A stretch of 64,000 nucleotides of DNA from Propionibacterium sp. oral taxon 192 str. F0372 (lineage in GTDB: Bacteria; Actinomycetota; Actinomycetes; Propionibacteriales; Propionibacteriaceae), in the NCBI RefSeq assembly GCF_000413315.1, contig NZ_KE340297.1, positions 685,698 to 749,697 of the forward strand, given 5' to 3'. Made by a program: the position numbers and the translations under genes. The notes under the pieces are model-generated. The model saw only the letters and a program-made list of their open reading frames with translations. It made no database searches and had not been told where the DNA came from. Shown here one piece after another: positions 32,652 through 41,439 of this stretch (position 1 is the first letter of the stretch; every line of letters starts with the position of its first letter).

Positions 32652-33806
32652 GGTGTCATTATCGGCAGCGAAGCATTTGCGCATGGCCTCGGCTGCCTGG
32701 GGATCGGAGAAATGCCATTCCAGCACCGCCCCGGGAGAACTCTTCTCGATCGCATCAAGCTGTCGTTTCGCCTCGTCGAGAAGTCGCCCACGCGCCCATC
32801 CTCCCACGGGAGAATCCGACGACGCGGTGCAGGCATAGCCATCCTTGGCGTCGATGAAGGCGTTAAACGAACCAGGAGCACGATCCCCCGTAGGCGTCAA
32901 ACCATCCAACCGGACATCACGCTCCTCACCCTGCTTCTCGCGCTGGATGACGATCTCCAGGGCCTTGCCGCCGGGACCGGGATGTTTCACCCCGGTGGCG
33001 TACTCCTGGTATGCCTGCCCGGCGGCCCCGTACCCCATGCCGACCGCCTGCCACACCCCACCGCCCTCGTGCTGGCCCTCATGCGGTTGAGTAGTGCGCC
33101 CGGGAGGATTCCCGGGCAGCCACTCGGCGTGGTCCTGGTACGGGGATTCACTCTTGACGAGTTTCTTGCGGTAGTCCAGGTCCGGGTCGATGCCCTCGGG
33201 TATCTCCAGCTGGCCGCTTTCCCGTCGCTTGTCCATCTCCCGACCCTGCAACAGGGGAATCATCACCTCGGTGTAGGAGGTGATCGCTTCGGCCAGCGTC
33301 TCGTCCACCTGCCCCAATGCCTCGGTGGCCGATTCGAGTACCTGCTCCACCTCGGCAGCGAACCGGCGAGTCAGCTCGGCGACCTCGGCGAGCACCGCAG
33401 CTGCCTTCGGCTCACCCGCCTGGGCAGCCATGATGGCCATCTTCTGGGCGAAGAAACCAGCAAGCACAGCAATGATCCGGAGCTTCGTGCCCAGCACGAT
33501 CACCGAGGCCACACCATAGTTAGCGGCGAGGATATTCGCCCCGGTCGAGGCCACCTGGTGGTGGCTTCCGGCCAGCTTAGTGAGCCGGGAGTAGAACAAC
33601 TTGACCTGGTCGATTCCCGGGCCACGATTGGCCGCCAGCAGCCAATCGACCTCGGCAACCACCGACACCTGACCGCACGACGTCTGCGTCGCGAAGCGAC
33701 GGAATCCTTCGGCTAGTTCCCTCAGCCCCGATTCATCGGTGTCTGGCCATTCGGCCCCCAGATCGGCAAGCAGCGGGCGCAGGAAATCCGGGCACGGTAT
33801 TCCCAT
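32613..33806 (-). CDS. Polymorphic toxin, ESX-type N-terminus + Tox-REase-5-like nuclease
   Basis: 397 residues. Residues 1-200 are helical, with a hydrophobic hairpin at about 85-125 (VIVLGTKLRIIAVLAGFFAQ). Residues 200-280 are a Pro/Gly linker. The C-terminal 110 residues resemble the Tox-REase-5 restriction-fold toxin: FIDAKDGY as the candidate D-x-K metal site, a long helix, then VLEWHFSDPQAAEAM and VFVFYSPKR. It follows the WXG100-like gene by 3 bp. Likely exported and acting on nucleic acid in rivals; inferred from the family. Confidence 0.68.
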   Translation of the reverse strand: MGIPCPDFLRPLLADLGAEWPDTDESGLRELAEGFRRFATQTSCGQVSVVAEVDWLLAANRGPGIDQVKLFYSRLTKLAGSHHQVASTGANILAANYGVASVIVLGTKLRIIAVLAGFFAQKMAIMAAQAGEPKAAAVLAEVAELTRRFAAEVEQVLESATEALGQVDETLAEAITSYTEVMIPLLQGREMDKRRESGQLEIPEGIDPDLDYRKKLVKSESPYQDHAEWLPGNPPGRTTQPHEGQHEGGGVWQAVGMGYGAAGQAYQEYATGVKHPGPGGKALEIVIQREKQGEERDVRLDGLTPTGDRAPGSFNAFIDAKDGYACTASSDSPVGGWARGRLLDEAKRQLDAIEKSSPGAVLEWHFSDPQAAEAMRKCFAADNDTAGKVFVFYSPKR

Positions 33807-33809
33807 GGC

Positions 33810-34148
33810 TCAGCACATTCCGAGATCGGCGACGGCCGAAAAGATGCGTCCCACTGCGTCCAGATTCCGCTGCTCAAGTTCCTCATAGGCATCGGCCAGC
33901 TCGCCCAAGCCGACCCCGAAATCCTCGGTGGCCTGGGCGACCTCCATGAAATACTCCAGGCTCACCGCGGTGGTCCTGGCATGCATCCGCTGCAGCACCT
34001 GCCCGAGGCGGTCGGTGCCCAGGCACGTCGGAGAACTCACCTTCTGCGACAATTCGTTGACCGCCGCGACCATGTCCTGACCGTGCATGTACACCGATGA
34101 ACCGGTCTTGCGGATCTGTTCGGGATTCACTTCGAGGGAGAAGTTCAT
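33810..34148 (-). CDS. WXG100/ESX-like secreted helical protein
   Basis: 112 residues starting at ATG 34148 with AGAGG 8 nt upstream. Helical hairpin pattern, with a turn near CLGTDRLG instead of a clear WXG. The first gene of the minus-strand toxin operon, 3 bp before the toxin gene. By analogy with ESX loci it would pair with the toxin's N-terminal domain for export. Confidence 0.6.
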   Translation of the reverse strand: MNFSLEVNPEQIRKTGSSVYMHGQDMVAAVNELSQKVSSPTCLGTDRLGQVLQRMHARTTAVSLEYFMEVAQATEDFGVGLGELADAYEELEQRNLDAVGRIFSAVADLGMC

Positions 34149-34402
34149 GATGATCACCTCTCGATCTGTCGGGGGAATAGATGAAAAGGCTGAATAGCAG
34201 CTTACAACGCCCCGGGCCTGCGCGCACGGGTCGATCTTCTGGAATCGTGAACGGCTGCCACCACACGAAGAGGACGAACTGCCCCGGCGGCACCCCGGCA
34301 CGATGGCCATGCGGCGCGCGCAACCAGCAAGATCAGACCCGCGCAACTAGGATTGTCACGTCACCCGTCGGCGAAAAGGTCCCACGAAAGGGAATATCCA
34401 TA

Positions 34403-35383
34403 GTGAAGGACATCGTCGTCTTCTCCGGTTCAGCCCATCCCACTCTCGCGCACCAGATCTGCGACCGGCTCGGGACGAGACTCTGCCCAACTCGCATCTC
34501 CCGGTTCTCCAACGACTGCCTACAGGCTCAGCTGACGGTCAACGTGCGCCAGCGCGACGTCTACATCATCCAGCCCCTGGTTCCCCCGACCCAGGAGAAC
34601 CTGATGGAACTGCTGCTGATGATCGACGCAGCCCGCGGCGCATCCGCCGCGCAGATCACCGCAGTGATGCCGCACTACGCCTACGCCCGCTCCGACAAGA
34701 AGGACGCCTCACGCATCTCCTTGGGCGGTCGGCTCGTCGCCGACATGCTGGTCAGCGCCGGGGCATCGCGGGTGCTGACGATGGCCCTCCACTCACCGCA
34801 AGTGCAGGGCTTCTTCCGCTGCCCCACCGACCAGCTGACCGCTCTCGGGGCGCTGGCCGAACACTTCCGGGGAACCGACCTGTCGAACACCGTCGTCGTC
34901 TCCCCCGACCTGGGCAACGCCAAGAACGCCACTCAGTTCGCCCGGCTGCTGGGGATCCAGATGGCCGCCGGTTCCAAGCGTCGTCTCGCCGACGACAAGG
35001 TGATTGTCGATTCCATCGTCGGCGACGTGACCGGCAAACGGGCGATCGTGCTGGACGATGAGATCGCCACCGGCGGATCCATCGTCGAAATCTGCAACCG
35101 CCTGAAGGATTTCGGTGCCCTCTGCGCCTCGGTGGCCTGCACCCACGGCTTGTTCACGGGCCAGGCCGTCGAGAAACTGCGGGCCTGCGAGTTCATCACC
35201 GACGTCGCATCCACCGACACCGTGCCTGCACCGAAGAACTTCCCGGAACTGACGACGATCTCGGTGGCTCCCTTGTTCGCCGAGGCCATCGAACGGATTC
35301 ACCACGGGCGCTCGGTATCCAAGATGTTCGAGGACGTCGACCCGGTCTTCGCCCCACCTAAACCGGTCGATGGACTGTTCTGA
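34403..35383 (+). CDS. prs: Ribose-phosphate pyrophosphokinase
   Basis: 326 residues. Motifs: FSGSAHPTLAHQICDRLG at the N-terminus, MPHYAYARSDKKD (ATP-binding flexible loop), and the PRPP loop IVLDDEIATGGSI. The Mg/regulatory segment reads SPDLGNAKNATQFARLL instead of the more common SPDhGGv, so this belongs to an alternative PRPS subgroup. It makes PRPP from ribose-5-phosphate and ATP for nucleotide, His and Trp synthesis. GTG 34403 is chosen (AAGGGA upstream) because the conserved fold starts there. Confidence 0.9.
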   Translation: MKDIVVFSGSAHPTLAHQICDRLGTRLCPTRISRFSNDCLQAQLTVNVRQRDVYIIQPLVPPTQENLMELLLMIDAARGASAAQITAVMPHYAYARSDKKDASRISLGGRLVADMLVSAGASRVLTMALHSPQVQGFFRCPTDQLTALGALAEHFRGTDLSNTVVVSPDLGNAKNATQFARLLGIQMAAGSKRRLADDKVIVDSIVGDVTGKRAIVLDDEIATGGSIVEICNRLKDFGALCASVACTHGLFTGQAVEKLRACEFITDVASTDTVPAPKNFPELTTISVAPLFAEAIERIHHGRSVSKMFEDVDPVFAPPKPVDGLF

Positions 35384-35500
35384 ATCGGCGACCAGGTGCG
35401 CGTGCAGGACGACCGGCTGCGCGTGCGGACCAGCGCGCGAACTCCGCAAGGTGTCGGCGGTGCCCGTGCCGTGTGGGCCTGCCGGGCCGGGAAGTCTTTG

Positions 35501-36262
35501 CTAGGTGATCCAGCGACGCATGCCCAGGTGCAGCGGCAGGGCGGTGAGGTGCCCGTTGACCCGGGACAAGAAGTCACCTTCGACCTGGAGCTGGGAACGG
35601 TAGCAGTTCAGCGCCCGGATGACCGGTTCGCGCTGGGCGGGGAAATCGAACCAGGTGAACGACGGATCGGTCCCCTTGCGCACGACCTCCACCAAGGGAA
35701 GGCCGGTGCGTTCGGCGGCCATGATGGACAACTGGTGGGCGGTGATGTGATCGGGATGCCCCTCGCCGGGAATCGAATGGTAAGAGACAAGTACGGATGG
35801 GCTCGCCCGCTCGACGAGAGCCAGTAGATCGTCCAGCATGTCATCCATCGAGGAATTGCTGAACGAGACCGGATTGGTGGGGTCGATCGGCACGTAGCCG
35901 CCGTTGGTCGCCCGCATCCCCGAATCGACGTAGTAGCGCGGGGTGTAGCCATTGGCCCGGGCAGGAGCGGTACCGAGGTAATCGTGTTCGGCGACACCCA
36001 GTTCCGCCAGAGCGCGGGTCAACTCCGAGTTGCGCACCCGCACCAGATCCTCACGTTGAACGGTTGCCGGCAGCACCCCGGGCATCGATTCACCGAGTTC
36101 ACCGCGGGTGCAGGTCAACACGTGGGTGCTCACCTCGGCGTCGTGCAGCCATGCCAGCAGGCCGCCGGTCTGGATCGTCTCGTCGTCGGGGTGCGCGGTG
36201 ATGAACAGGGGGAAAACCGGACGGTCAGGTTCCACCGAAAGGATATCGAGAGGCGTGGTCAT
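35501..36262 (-). CDS. PIG-L family deacetylase (mycothiol-type)
   Basis: 253 residues. Zinc site AHPDDE near residue 23, and HPDH at about 163. This is the LmbE/MshB/Mca fold that removes N-acetyl groups from glucosaminyl or cysteinyl substrates. ATG 36262 is supported by AGGAGG 9 nt upstream. Candidates are mycothiol biosynthesis or mycothiol S-conjugate hydrolysis; the sequence alone does not decide. Convergent with prs. Confidence 0.8.
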   Translation of the reverse strand: MTTPLDILSVEPDRPVFPLFITAHPDDETIQTGGLLAWLHDAEVSTHVLTCTRGELGESMPGVLPATVQREDLVRVRNSELTRALAELGVAEHDYLGTAPARANGYTPRYYVDSGMRATNGGYVPIDPTNPVSFSNSSMDDMLDDLLALVERASPSVLVSYHSIPGEGHPDHITAHQLSIMAAERTGLPLVEVVRKGTDPSFTWFDFPAQREPVIRALNCYRSQLQVEGDFLSRVNGHLTALPLHLGMRRWIT

Positions 36263-36707
36263 CTGGATGAGCCTCCTGGTCACTGCACACGGGACCCTCC
36301 CGCGGCTGCCGAGGAACATTATGCGTGCAGTCGATCATGACCGCATACCGAAGCGCCCTCTCGTAGGCAACCTCGACGTCACAAGTCTCTCTCGCCCGCG
36401 CCAGATCCGGGCCGATACCCGGCAATTGATCTCCCAACTTTTCCTGATCTTGATCGTGGTCTGGTGATGCTGGCCGCCTTGGCATTGGGCCTGCAAGATC
36501 ACGGCTTTGCGGTGGTGATGCTGGATGCCGAGGTGGTGATCGCAGTGCCGATACGTTCCAGCAGATGTTGTGGAGCAGTAGCCAACCCGGGTGAGGAGCA
36601 TTCATCCGAGGACCGGGACCTTCCGGCAGATGGATGCGAGACCAAGGCATCGGGGAGGGTCAAAGACCTCCCGGCTCCTTCACCGGCCCCTTCTATAGCC
36701 TTGTGCC
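36263..36707. promoter_or_regulatory. Divergent gap between PIG-L gene and ADP-ribosylglycohydrolase gene
   Basis: 445 bp. No convincing gene. It contains a CCTGATCTTGATC segment at about 36440 also present before the mutarotase gene (about 37855), and the -10 box at 36696. Confidence 0.4.
36696..36701 (+). promoter_or_regulatory. -10 box (TAGCCT), leaderless start of ADP-ribosylglycohydrolase
   Basis: TAGCCT ends 6 nt before ATG 36708, the leaderless spacing. Confidence 0.4.
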
Positions 36708-37757
36708 ATGGGCGAGGTACTGAACATGGAGCAGATGGACCGGGCGGAAGGGGCCATCCTCGGCCAGGCTGTCGGTGACATGCTGGGAGTGCCTTTCGAA
36801 TTCGCGAACCACACCTTCACATCCTTGGAAGGGGCGGAACTCAAGGGTGGGGGTCTCGGCAACTACGCACCGGGAGAGTGGAGCGACGATACCCAGATGA
36901 TGCTCTATATCGCCCGGGTTTCGGCAAACGGATCCGATCTGACAAGCGGTGATTGTCTCGACCAGATCGCTGCCGGGTTCCTGTCGTGGTATACCGACGG
37001 GGTCTTCACCGACATCGGCAACCAGACCCGGGTCCTACTCGCCGAGTTGGCGGGTGATGACGGGCTGCCCGGCCTGTCGGCACGAATGCGACAGGCTGCC
37101 TTTGATCTGCATGCCCGCACCGGGCGCACGGCCGGTAATGGCGCACTGATGCGCAACGCCATCATCGGGCTGACCCGGCTCGGCGATCCCTTGGCAACGG
37201 CGGCTTCCGCCCGCGCGGTGGCGGAATTGACCCATGCCGATCCGCTGGCAGCAGAATCGTGCATCATTCACGCCGAGATCATCCGGCGATCAGTTCTGGG
37301 CCGGGGCTGGGTGATCGAAGATATCGTCGATCTGCTTGCGGAAGACCGACGTGGGTTCTGGATCGAGGCGCTAGCCATGGGAGACGAATCCGTCTCGTCG
37401 AGCCGGGAACGGTTCCTCGCATCCCCAACAAACCCGGATGACGGATTCACCGTCATCACCTTGACCAAGGCACTCGTCGCCCTGGCCCACGGACTTCGCA
37501 GCCAAACGCCGATGACGACGACGATCTCAACGGCGATCGCCATGAGCAATGACACCGACACGGTCGCAGCGGTAGCCGGTTCACTGGTCGGCGCACATCT
37601 GGGCGCGAGCGCAATCGCCACCAACTGGGTGGCCGCGCTCAACGGGTTGCCGGTGGACCCGGCCACCGGGGCACGCCTCACGGCCGATGACCTGCGCACA
37701 CTGGCAAGAGCGACTGCGGTCAACGGGCTGGCCGACAGTCGAACTTCGGATCACTGA
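36708..37757 (+). CDS. ADP-ribosylglycohydrolase family protein (DraG-like)
   Basis: 349 residues. Metal-binding motifs of the DraG/ARH fold are GQAVGDMLG near the N-terminus, WSDDTQMML (the S/T-D-D-T motif) and the C-terminal AMSNDTDTVAAVAGSLVGAHLG. These enzymes remove ADP-ribose from proteins or nucleic acid. ATG 36708 fits a leaderless promoter; ATG 36726 (GAGG 9 nt upstream) is an alternative. Confidence 0.88.
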   Translation: MGEVLNMEQMDRAEGAILGQAVGDMLGVPFEFANHTFTSLEGAELKGGGLGNYAPGEWSDDTQMMLYIARVSANGSDLTSGDCLDQIAAGFLSWYTDGVFTDIGNQTRVLLAELAGDDGLPGLSARMRQAAFDLHARTGRTAGNGALMRNAIIGLTRLGDPLATAASARAVAELTHADPLAAESCIIHAEIIRRSVLGRGWVIEDIVDLLAEDRRGFWIEALAMGDESVSSSRERFLASPTNPDDGFTVITLTKALVALAHGLRSQTPMTTTISTAIAMSNDTDTVAAVAGSLVGAHLGASAIATNWVAALNGLPVDPATGARLTADDLRTLARATAVNGLADSRTSDH

Positions 37758-37773
37758 CACACCCGGTTTCCCT

Positions 37774-37793
37774 AGGTAGGGGACGCCCTACCT
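37774..37793. terminator. Hairpin after ADP-ribosylglycohydrolase gene
   Basis: 8-bp arms AGGTAGGG / CCCTACCT with a 4-nt GACG loop, 17 bp after the stop. No T tract, as is common in actinobacteria. Confidence 0.5.
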
Positions 37794-37873
37794 GATGATG
37801 CCGTCGCCCACGCCAGCTTTGGGCCGATCCCAGGCGATTGACCGCCCGATGTTTCCTGATCTTGATCAGGGTC

Positions 37874-37879
37874 TAGCGT
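37874..37879 (+). promoter_or_regulatory. -10 box (TAGCGT), leaderless start of mutarotase gene
   Basis: TAGCGT lies 6 nt before ATG 37886. An inverted repeat TGATC-TT-GATCA lies just upstream (about 37857-37868) and may be an operator. Confidence 0.4.
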
Positions 37880-37885
37880 TGGTGC

Positions 37886-38755
37886 ATGGACATCGAACTC
37901 CCCGACGGAATCGTGGCCGTAGAGTCACCGCTGCCAGGCCTCAGAATCGACACCCCCACAGCGAAGGGCACCATCTGCTTCAATGGCGGGCAGGTGTTGT
38001 CCTGGCAACCCGCGGGACACGAACCGGTCTTGTGGTCCTCCGTGCACTCCCGTTTCGCACCAGGTTCCCCGATCCGCGGCGGGATCCCCCTGGTGTGGCC
38101 ATATTTCGGCAACGGCGCCGAGGCGACCCGCACCCCGCAGCATGGTTTCGCGCGCACCAGCCAGTGGTCACTGCGCGACGCGACCGTCACACCGGGCGGC
38201 ACGGCGACGATCACCTTGTGTCTGAACACCTCGTCGGTGCCCACCGAGACCCGCGGTGGCCTTCCCGACGACGTCGAGCTGATGCTCCAGGTGGTGATGG
38301 ATGCCACCTTGCAGGTGCAGCTCATCGTTCAGGCAGGTGCCTCAGAGATCACCTTCGAGGAGGGGCTGCACACCTACTTCGCGGTCGGCGATATCACGAA
38401 GACTTCGATCACCGGGCTTGATCAATCCGCCTACGAGGATCGTCTCGATGGGCGTTGTCACACTCAGCATGGCGCCGTGACGTTCACCGCGCAGACCGAT
38501 CGCATCCATGATTCCGCCGAGCCGGTGTGCATCGTCGACGAGACTGCCGGGCGCACAATCCAGGTGACCAAGGTCGGCTCCGCCCAGACGGTGGTTTGGA
38601 ACCCATGGATCGAGAAATCCCAGGCCATGACCGATTTCGGCGACGACGAGTGGCGGCAGATGGTGTGTGTCGAGGCAGTCAATGTGCGTGACCGGACCGT
38701 GCGCCTGGCCGCAGGCAAGCGGCACCTGATGTCGCAGACGATCGAGGTTATCTGA
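37886..38755 (+). CDS. D-hexose-6-phosphate mutarotase / aldose 1-epimerase family protein
   Basis: 289 residues of the galactose mutarotase fold. It has the GGIPLVWPYFG segment, QHGFARTSQW with the active-site His, the later FEEGLHTYFAVGD His, and acidic VCVEAVNV. It matches the YeaD subgroup that interconverts the anomers of glucose-6-phosphate. Leaderless promoter at 37874. Starts a possible run with the ATPase gene 15 bp downstream, though functional linkage is unlikely. Confidence 0.82.
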   Translation: MDIELPDGIVAVESPLPGLRIDTPTAKGTICFNGGQVLSWQPAGHEPVLWSSVHSRFAPGSPIRGGIPLVWPYFGNGAEATRTPQHGFARTSQWSLRDATVTPGGTATITLCLNTSSVPTETRGGLPDDVELMLQVVMDATLQVQLIVQAGASEITFEEGLHTYFAVGDITKTSITGLDQSAYEDRLDGRCHTQHGAVTFTAQTDRIHDSAEPVCIVDETAGRTIQVTKVGSAQTVVWNPWIEKSQAMTDFGDDEWRQMVCVEAVNVRDRTVRLAAGKRHLMSQTIEVI

Positions 38756-38769
38756 GGAAGGATTCAGCC

Positions 38770-39930
38770 ATGAAGATTTCCCACGTCCATGTGGAGAATT
38801 GGCGCAACTTCAACAGCATTGATTTCCCGTTGGCAGATCGCCTGTTCATCGTGGGCCCCAATGCCTCGGGCAAGTCGAATCTCCTGGACGTGTTGCGTTT
38901 CATGGCCGACGTGTCCGCCATCGGGCTCTCCCAGGCACTCGCCAGGCGCGGTGGTTTGAACCGCGTCCGCAGCCTGTTCGCCCGTAACCGGGGTCATGGA
39001 CAGGTGACCATCGACCTGGAATTCAAAGATGGGCAGGATAGGTGGCGTTACCTCCTGTCCCTCAGACCTGAACCCACAGGACATCACCGTCCCCTGGTGG
39101 CCAGGGAAATCGTGGAGCACAATGGAACTCATCTTTTGGATCGTCCGGATCACCAGGATGAAAAGGATGGAGAGCGGCTCACCCAGACCTACTTAGAGCA
39201 GATCAACGCCAACCAAGATTTCCGGGACATCGCCGATCACTTCAAAAACATCCAGTATTTCCACCTGGTGCCACAGGTGATCAGAGATGCCGCGAACCGC
39301 AGCAGCCCCGAACCGAACGACCCCTACGGTGGAGATTTCATCGCCCAGATGAACACCACGCCCAAAAGAACGCGCGATGCGTGGCTTCGCCGTATCCAAA
39401 ATGCTCTCCAGGCGGCAGTGCCAGAGTTCGAATCCCTCACCATCGAGGTGGACAAGGCAGGCCGCCCGCACCTCAAGGCCGGTTACCGCAACTGGCGGGC
39501 GAACCCGACCGGTCAGTACGAGACCGAGTTCTCCGACGGCACATTGCGTCTCATCGGATTGCTGTGGACCATCGTGAAGGCCCCGAGGACCACCGCCGCG
39601 ATCCTGCTGGAGGAACCGGAACTCTCCCTGCATTCGTCGGTGGTTTCCCTGTTGCCCTCGCTGTTCGCCCGCACTCAGCGATCCACGGACATGCAGATCA
39701 TCTTGTCCTCCCATGCCCCCGAGATCATCAACGACGAAGGGATCGACCCGGAGGAAATCCTGGTCTTGAGGGTGACAAAGGAAGGTACAACCGCCGAACT
39801 ACTTTCGTCGATTACCGAGGTCAGTACGGATATAGAAGACGGAATCTTGTCGCGGGCAGAGGTGGTCTCCGGGCTCATCACCCCACCGGATGTGGAGGCC
39901 ATGCTCCGGGTGGCCGAGGAGCATTCCTGA
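38770..39930 (+). CDS. AAA/ABC-type ATPase of putative ATPase-TOPRIM defence pair
   Basis: 386 residues, RecF/OLD-like. It opens with KISHVHVENWRNF and Walker A GPNASGKSN. The signature-like segment is FSDGTLRLIGLL and Walker B is AAILLEEPELSLH, followed by ILSSHAPEIIN. No nuclease domain is fused; the partner gene follows after 1 bp. Established knowledge: such ATPases with a separate TOPRIM protein (for example PARIS) act in phage defence by releasing the nuclease on infection. A defence role here is inferred. Confidence 0.78.
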   Translation: MKISHVHVENWRNFNSIDFPLADRLFIVGPNASGKSNLLDVLRFMADVSAIGLSQALARRGGLNRVRSLFARNRGHGQVTIDLEFKDGQDRWRYLLSLRPEPTGHHRPLVAREIVEHNGTHLLDRPDHQDEKDGERLTQTYLEQINANQDFRDIADHFKNIQYFHLVPQVIRDAANRSSPEPNDPYGGDFIAQMNTTPKRTRDAWLRRIQNALQAAVPEFESLTIEVDKAGRPHLKAGYRNWRANPTGQYETEFSDGTLRLIGLLWTIVKAPRTTAAILLEEPELSLHSSVVSLLPSLFARTQRSTDMQIILSSHAPEIINDEGIDPEEILVLRVTKEGTTAELLSSITEVSTDIEDGILSRAEVVSGLITPPDVEAMLRVAEEHS

Positions 39931-39931
39931 G

Positions 39932-40537
39932 ATGAGTCCCCGATACGTCCGGATCGCCGTCGAGGGGAAGGCCGACACGGGGATCGCCCAAAAACTGCTC
40001 GACCATGCGGACCTCAGAATCACCGGGCAGATCATCGTCCGGCATGGAACAGGGAATCTGGACAAACTGATCGCGGCCTGTTCGAAGACCGCGAAGGCGT
40101 CCAGTCCTTGGGTGGTCCTGCGTGATTGCGACAGCGCATGCCCGGTTGAGTTGCGTGAACGGTTGCTTGGCCCAAGCCCGGCCAACCCCCATTTCGTGCT
40201 TCGCCTGGCCACGTCGATGTCCGAGGCCTGGCTGTTGGCCGACCACGAGGGTTTCTCCCGCTACTTCAGTGTCCAGATCGGAAGATTGCCCGATGCCCCC
40301 GACGAGGAACCCCACGCCAAGAGATCCCTGCTCCACCTGGTGGAGTCGTCGCGCAACAAGCGCATGCAGTCAGACGTGGTGGGTCAGCATGGTCGCCCGG
40401 GAAAGTTGTACGTGGACCGCATCAACGAATTCGCTCAGAAGTATTGGGATATTGACCGGGCTGCGACGAGAAGCCCGAGCCTGAAAAGTGCACTCATACG
40501 CCTGTCCGAGCTACGTGAGCGGCTACCCGAGCCGTGA
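39932..40537 (+). CDS. DUF4276 / TOPRIM-like protein, partner of ATPase
   Basis: 201 residues. TOPRIM acidic signatures are an early Glu in IAVEGKADTGI and the D-x-D of VLRDCDSACPVELRERLL. The family segment RLATSMSEAWLLADHEGFSRYF and a Ser/Arg-rich C-terminus (RSPSLKSALIRLSELRERL) fit DUF4276. ATG 39932 follows the ATPase stop by 1 nt. Expected to be a Mg-dependent nuclease or RNase controlled by the ATPase. Confidence 0.72.
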   Translation: MSPRYVRIAVEGKADTGIAQKLLDHADLRITGQIIVRHGTGNLDKLIAACSKTAKASSPWVVLRDCDSACPVELRERLLGPSPANPHFVLRLATSMSEAWLLADHEGFSRYFSVQIGRLPDAPDEEPHAKRSLLHLVESSRNKRMQSDVVGQHGRPGKLYVDRINEFAQKYWDIDRAATRSPSLKSALIRLSELRERLPEP

Positions 40538-40601
40538 ATGGTGCCTTGTGTTCAACGCGCCCGTTGGGCACTCGTCTACGGGTTTCACTTGCGCGATACC
40601 G

Positions 40602-40619
40602 CTGAGCGCACCCGCTCAG
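40602..40619. terminator. Hairpin between convergent genes
   Basis: 7-bp arms CTGAGCG / CGCTCAG with loop CACC, overlapping the stop of the ankyrin gene and 65 bp after the DUF4276 stop. Confidence 0.4.
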
Positions 40620-41263
40620 TCCTGACCCGCGATCAGTGAGCGTCCTTCCTTGTTGCGCGGCGGATCGACCGAACCCCGCCAACCAACGAGAAGCCGACCG
40701 AAGTCGTCGACCCACACCTTGGTGCCCGCGGAGATCTCCACAACAACGCCCCCGTAGTAGACCCGGTCGAAGCATGGAACCGTCCACCTGACGGCTTGAT
40801 CCCAGGCGGCACTTGAGGGCAGACAGCAGGCATCGAGAGGAGGTGCCCAGGGCCCCACGGCATACTCCGCAGCTTCGCTGAGCAAACCACAGATTTCATC
40901 GTGCCCCACCATCTTGGCGATATCGATGGCACTCCTGCCCTCCGCATCCTCGGCATCGATCTTCGCTCCCCATCGGATAAGCACACGACAAGCTGTTTCG
41001 TTGTTACCCAGGGCCGCCTGGTGCAGGAACGACCATTTCAGCGACGGCTCCGCGGCATGCGCGCAGCGCCGGGCCAGCATCTCATGGGCGTTCCAGGCGG
41101 CAAGAACTCTGTCCCACTCACCTTCCACCGACAAAGCGTGGGCAACCCTCACCGCTGTGCCATAGAGAAAATCCTCAGCAAGGGGTGTCGATTTCAACTG
41201 AGGGCCGAGCATCTGCATGCCCACTAAGATCTGGACGAGGTTCTCCAGATTGTCTTCTCCCAT
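40616..41263 (-). CDS. Ankyrin-repeat protein
   Basis: 215 residues. About three ankyrin units in residues 50-125, the best being GNNETACRVLIRWGAKIDAED and GRSAIDIAKMVGHDEICGLL. The C-terminal 80 residues form a small beta-rich domain (YYGGVVVEISAGTKVWVDDFGRLLVGWRG in pieces). Ankyrin repeats mediate protein contact; the partner is unknown. Confidence 0.7.
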   Translation of the reverse strand: MGEDNLENLVQILVGMQMLGPQLKSTPLAEDFLYGTAVRVAHALSVEGEWDRVLAAWNAHEMLARRCAHAAEPSLKWSFLHQAALGNNETACRVLIRWGAKIDAEDAEGRSAIDIAKMVGHDEICGLLSEAAEYAVGPWAPPLDACCLPSSAAWDQAVRWTVPCFDRVYYGGVVVEISAGTKVWVDDFGRLLVGWRGSVDPPRNKEGRSLIAGQD

Positions 41264-41427
41264 GACTCAAATCTAGCTGCTGTACCCAGCGACTGACCGA
41301 ATTGGGTGTGTCTATCCTCGGTCGGGTGCCGCACGGTCACGACATTGCTCACAGGAGGCACATACGGCGCGTAAGCGGCCATAAACCCAGCAAAAGAGAC
41401 GGCAGAACCTGACTCACAAGCCGGATC

Positions 41428-41433
41428 TAGACT
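41428..41433 (+). promoter_or_regulatory. -10 box (TAGACT), leaderless start of ilvE
   Basis: TAGACT ends 6 nt before ATG 41440; no Shine-Dalgarno present. Confidence 0.45.
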
Positions 41434-41439
41434 TCCTGC

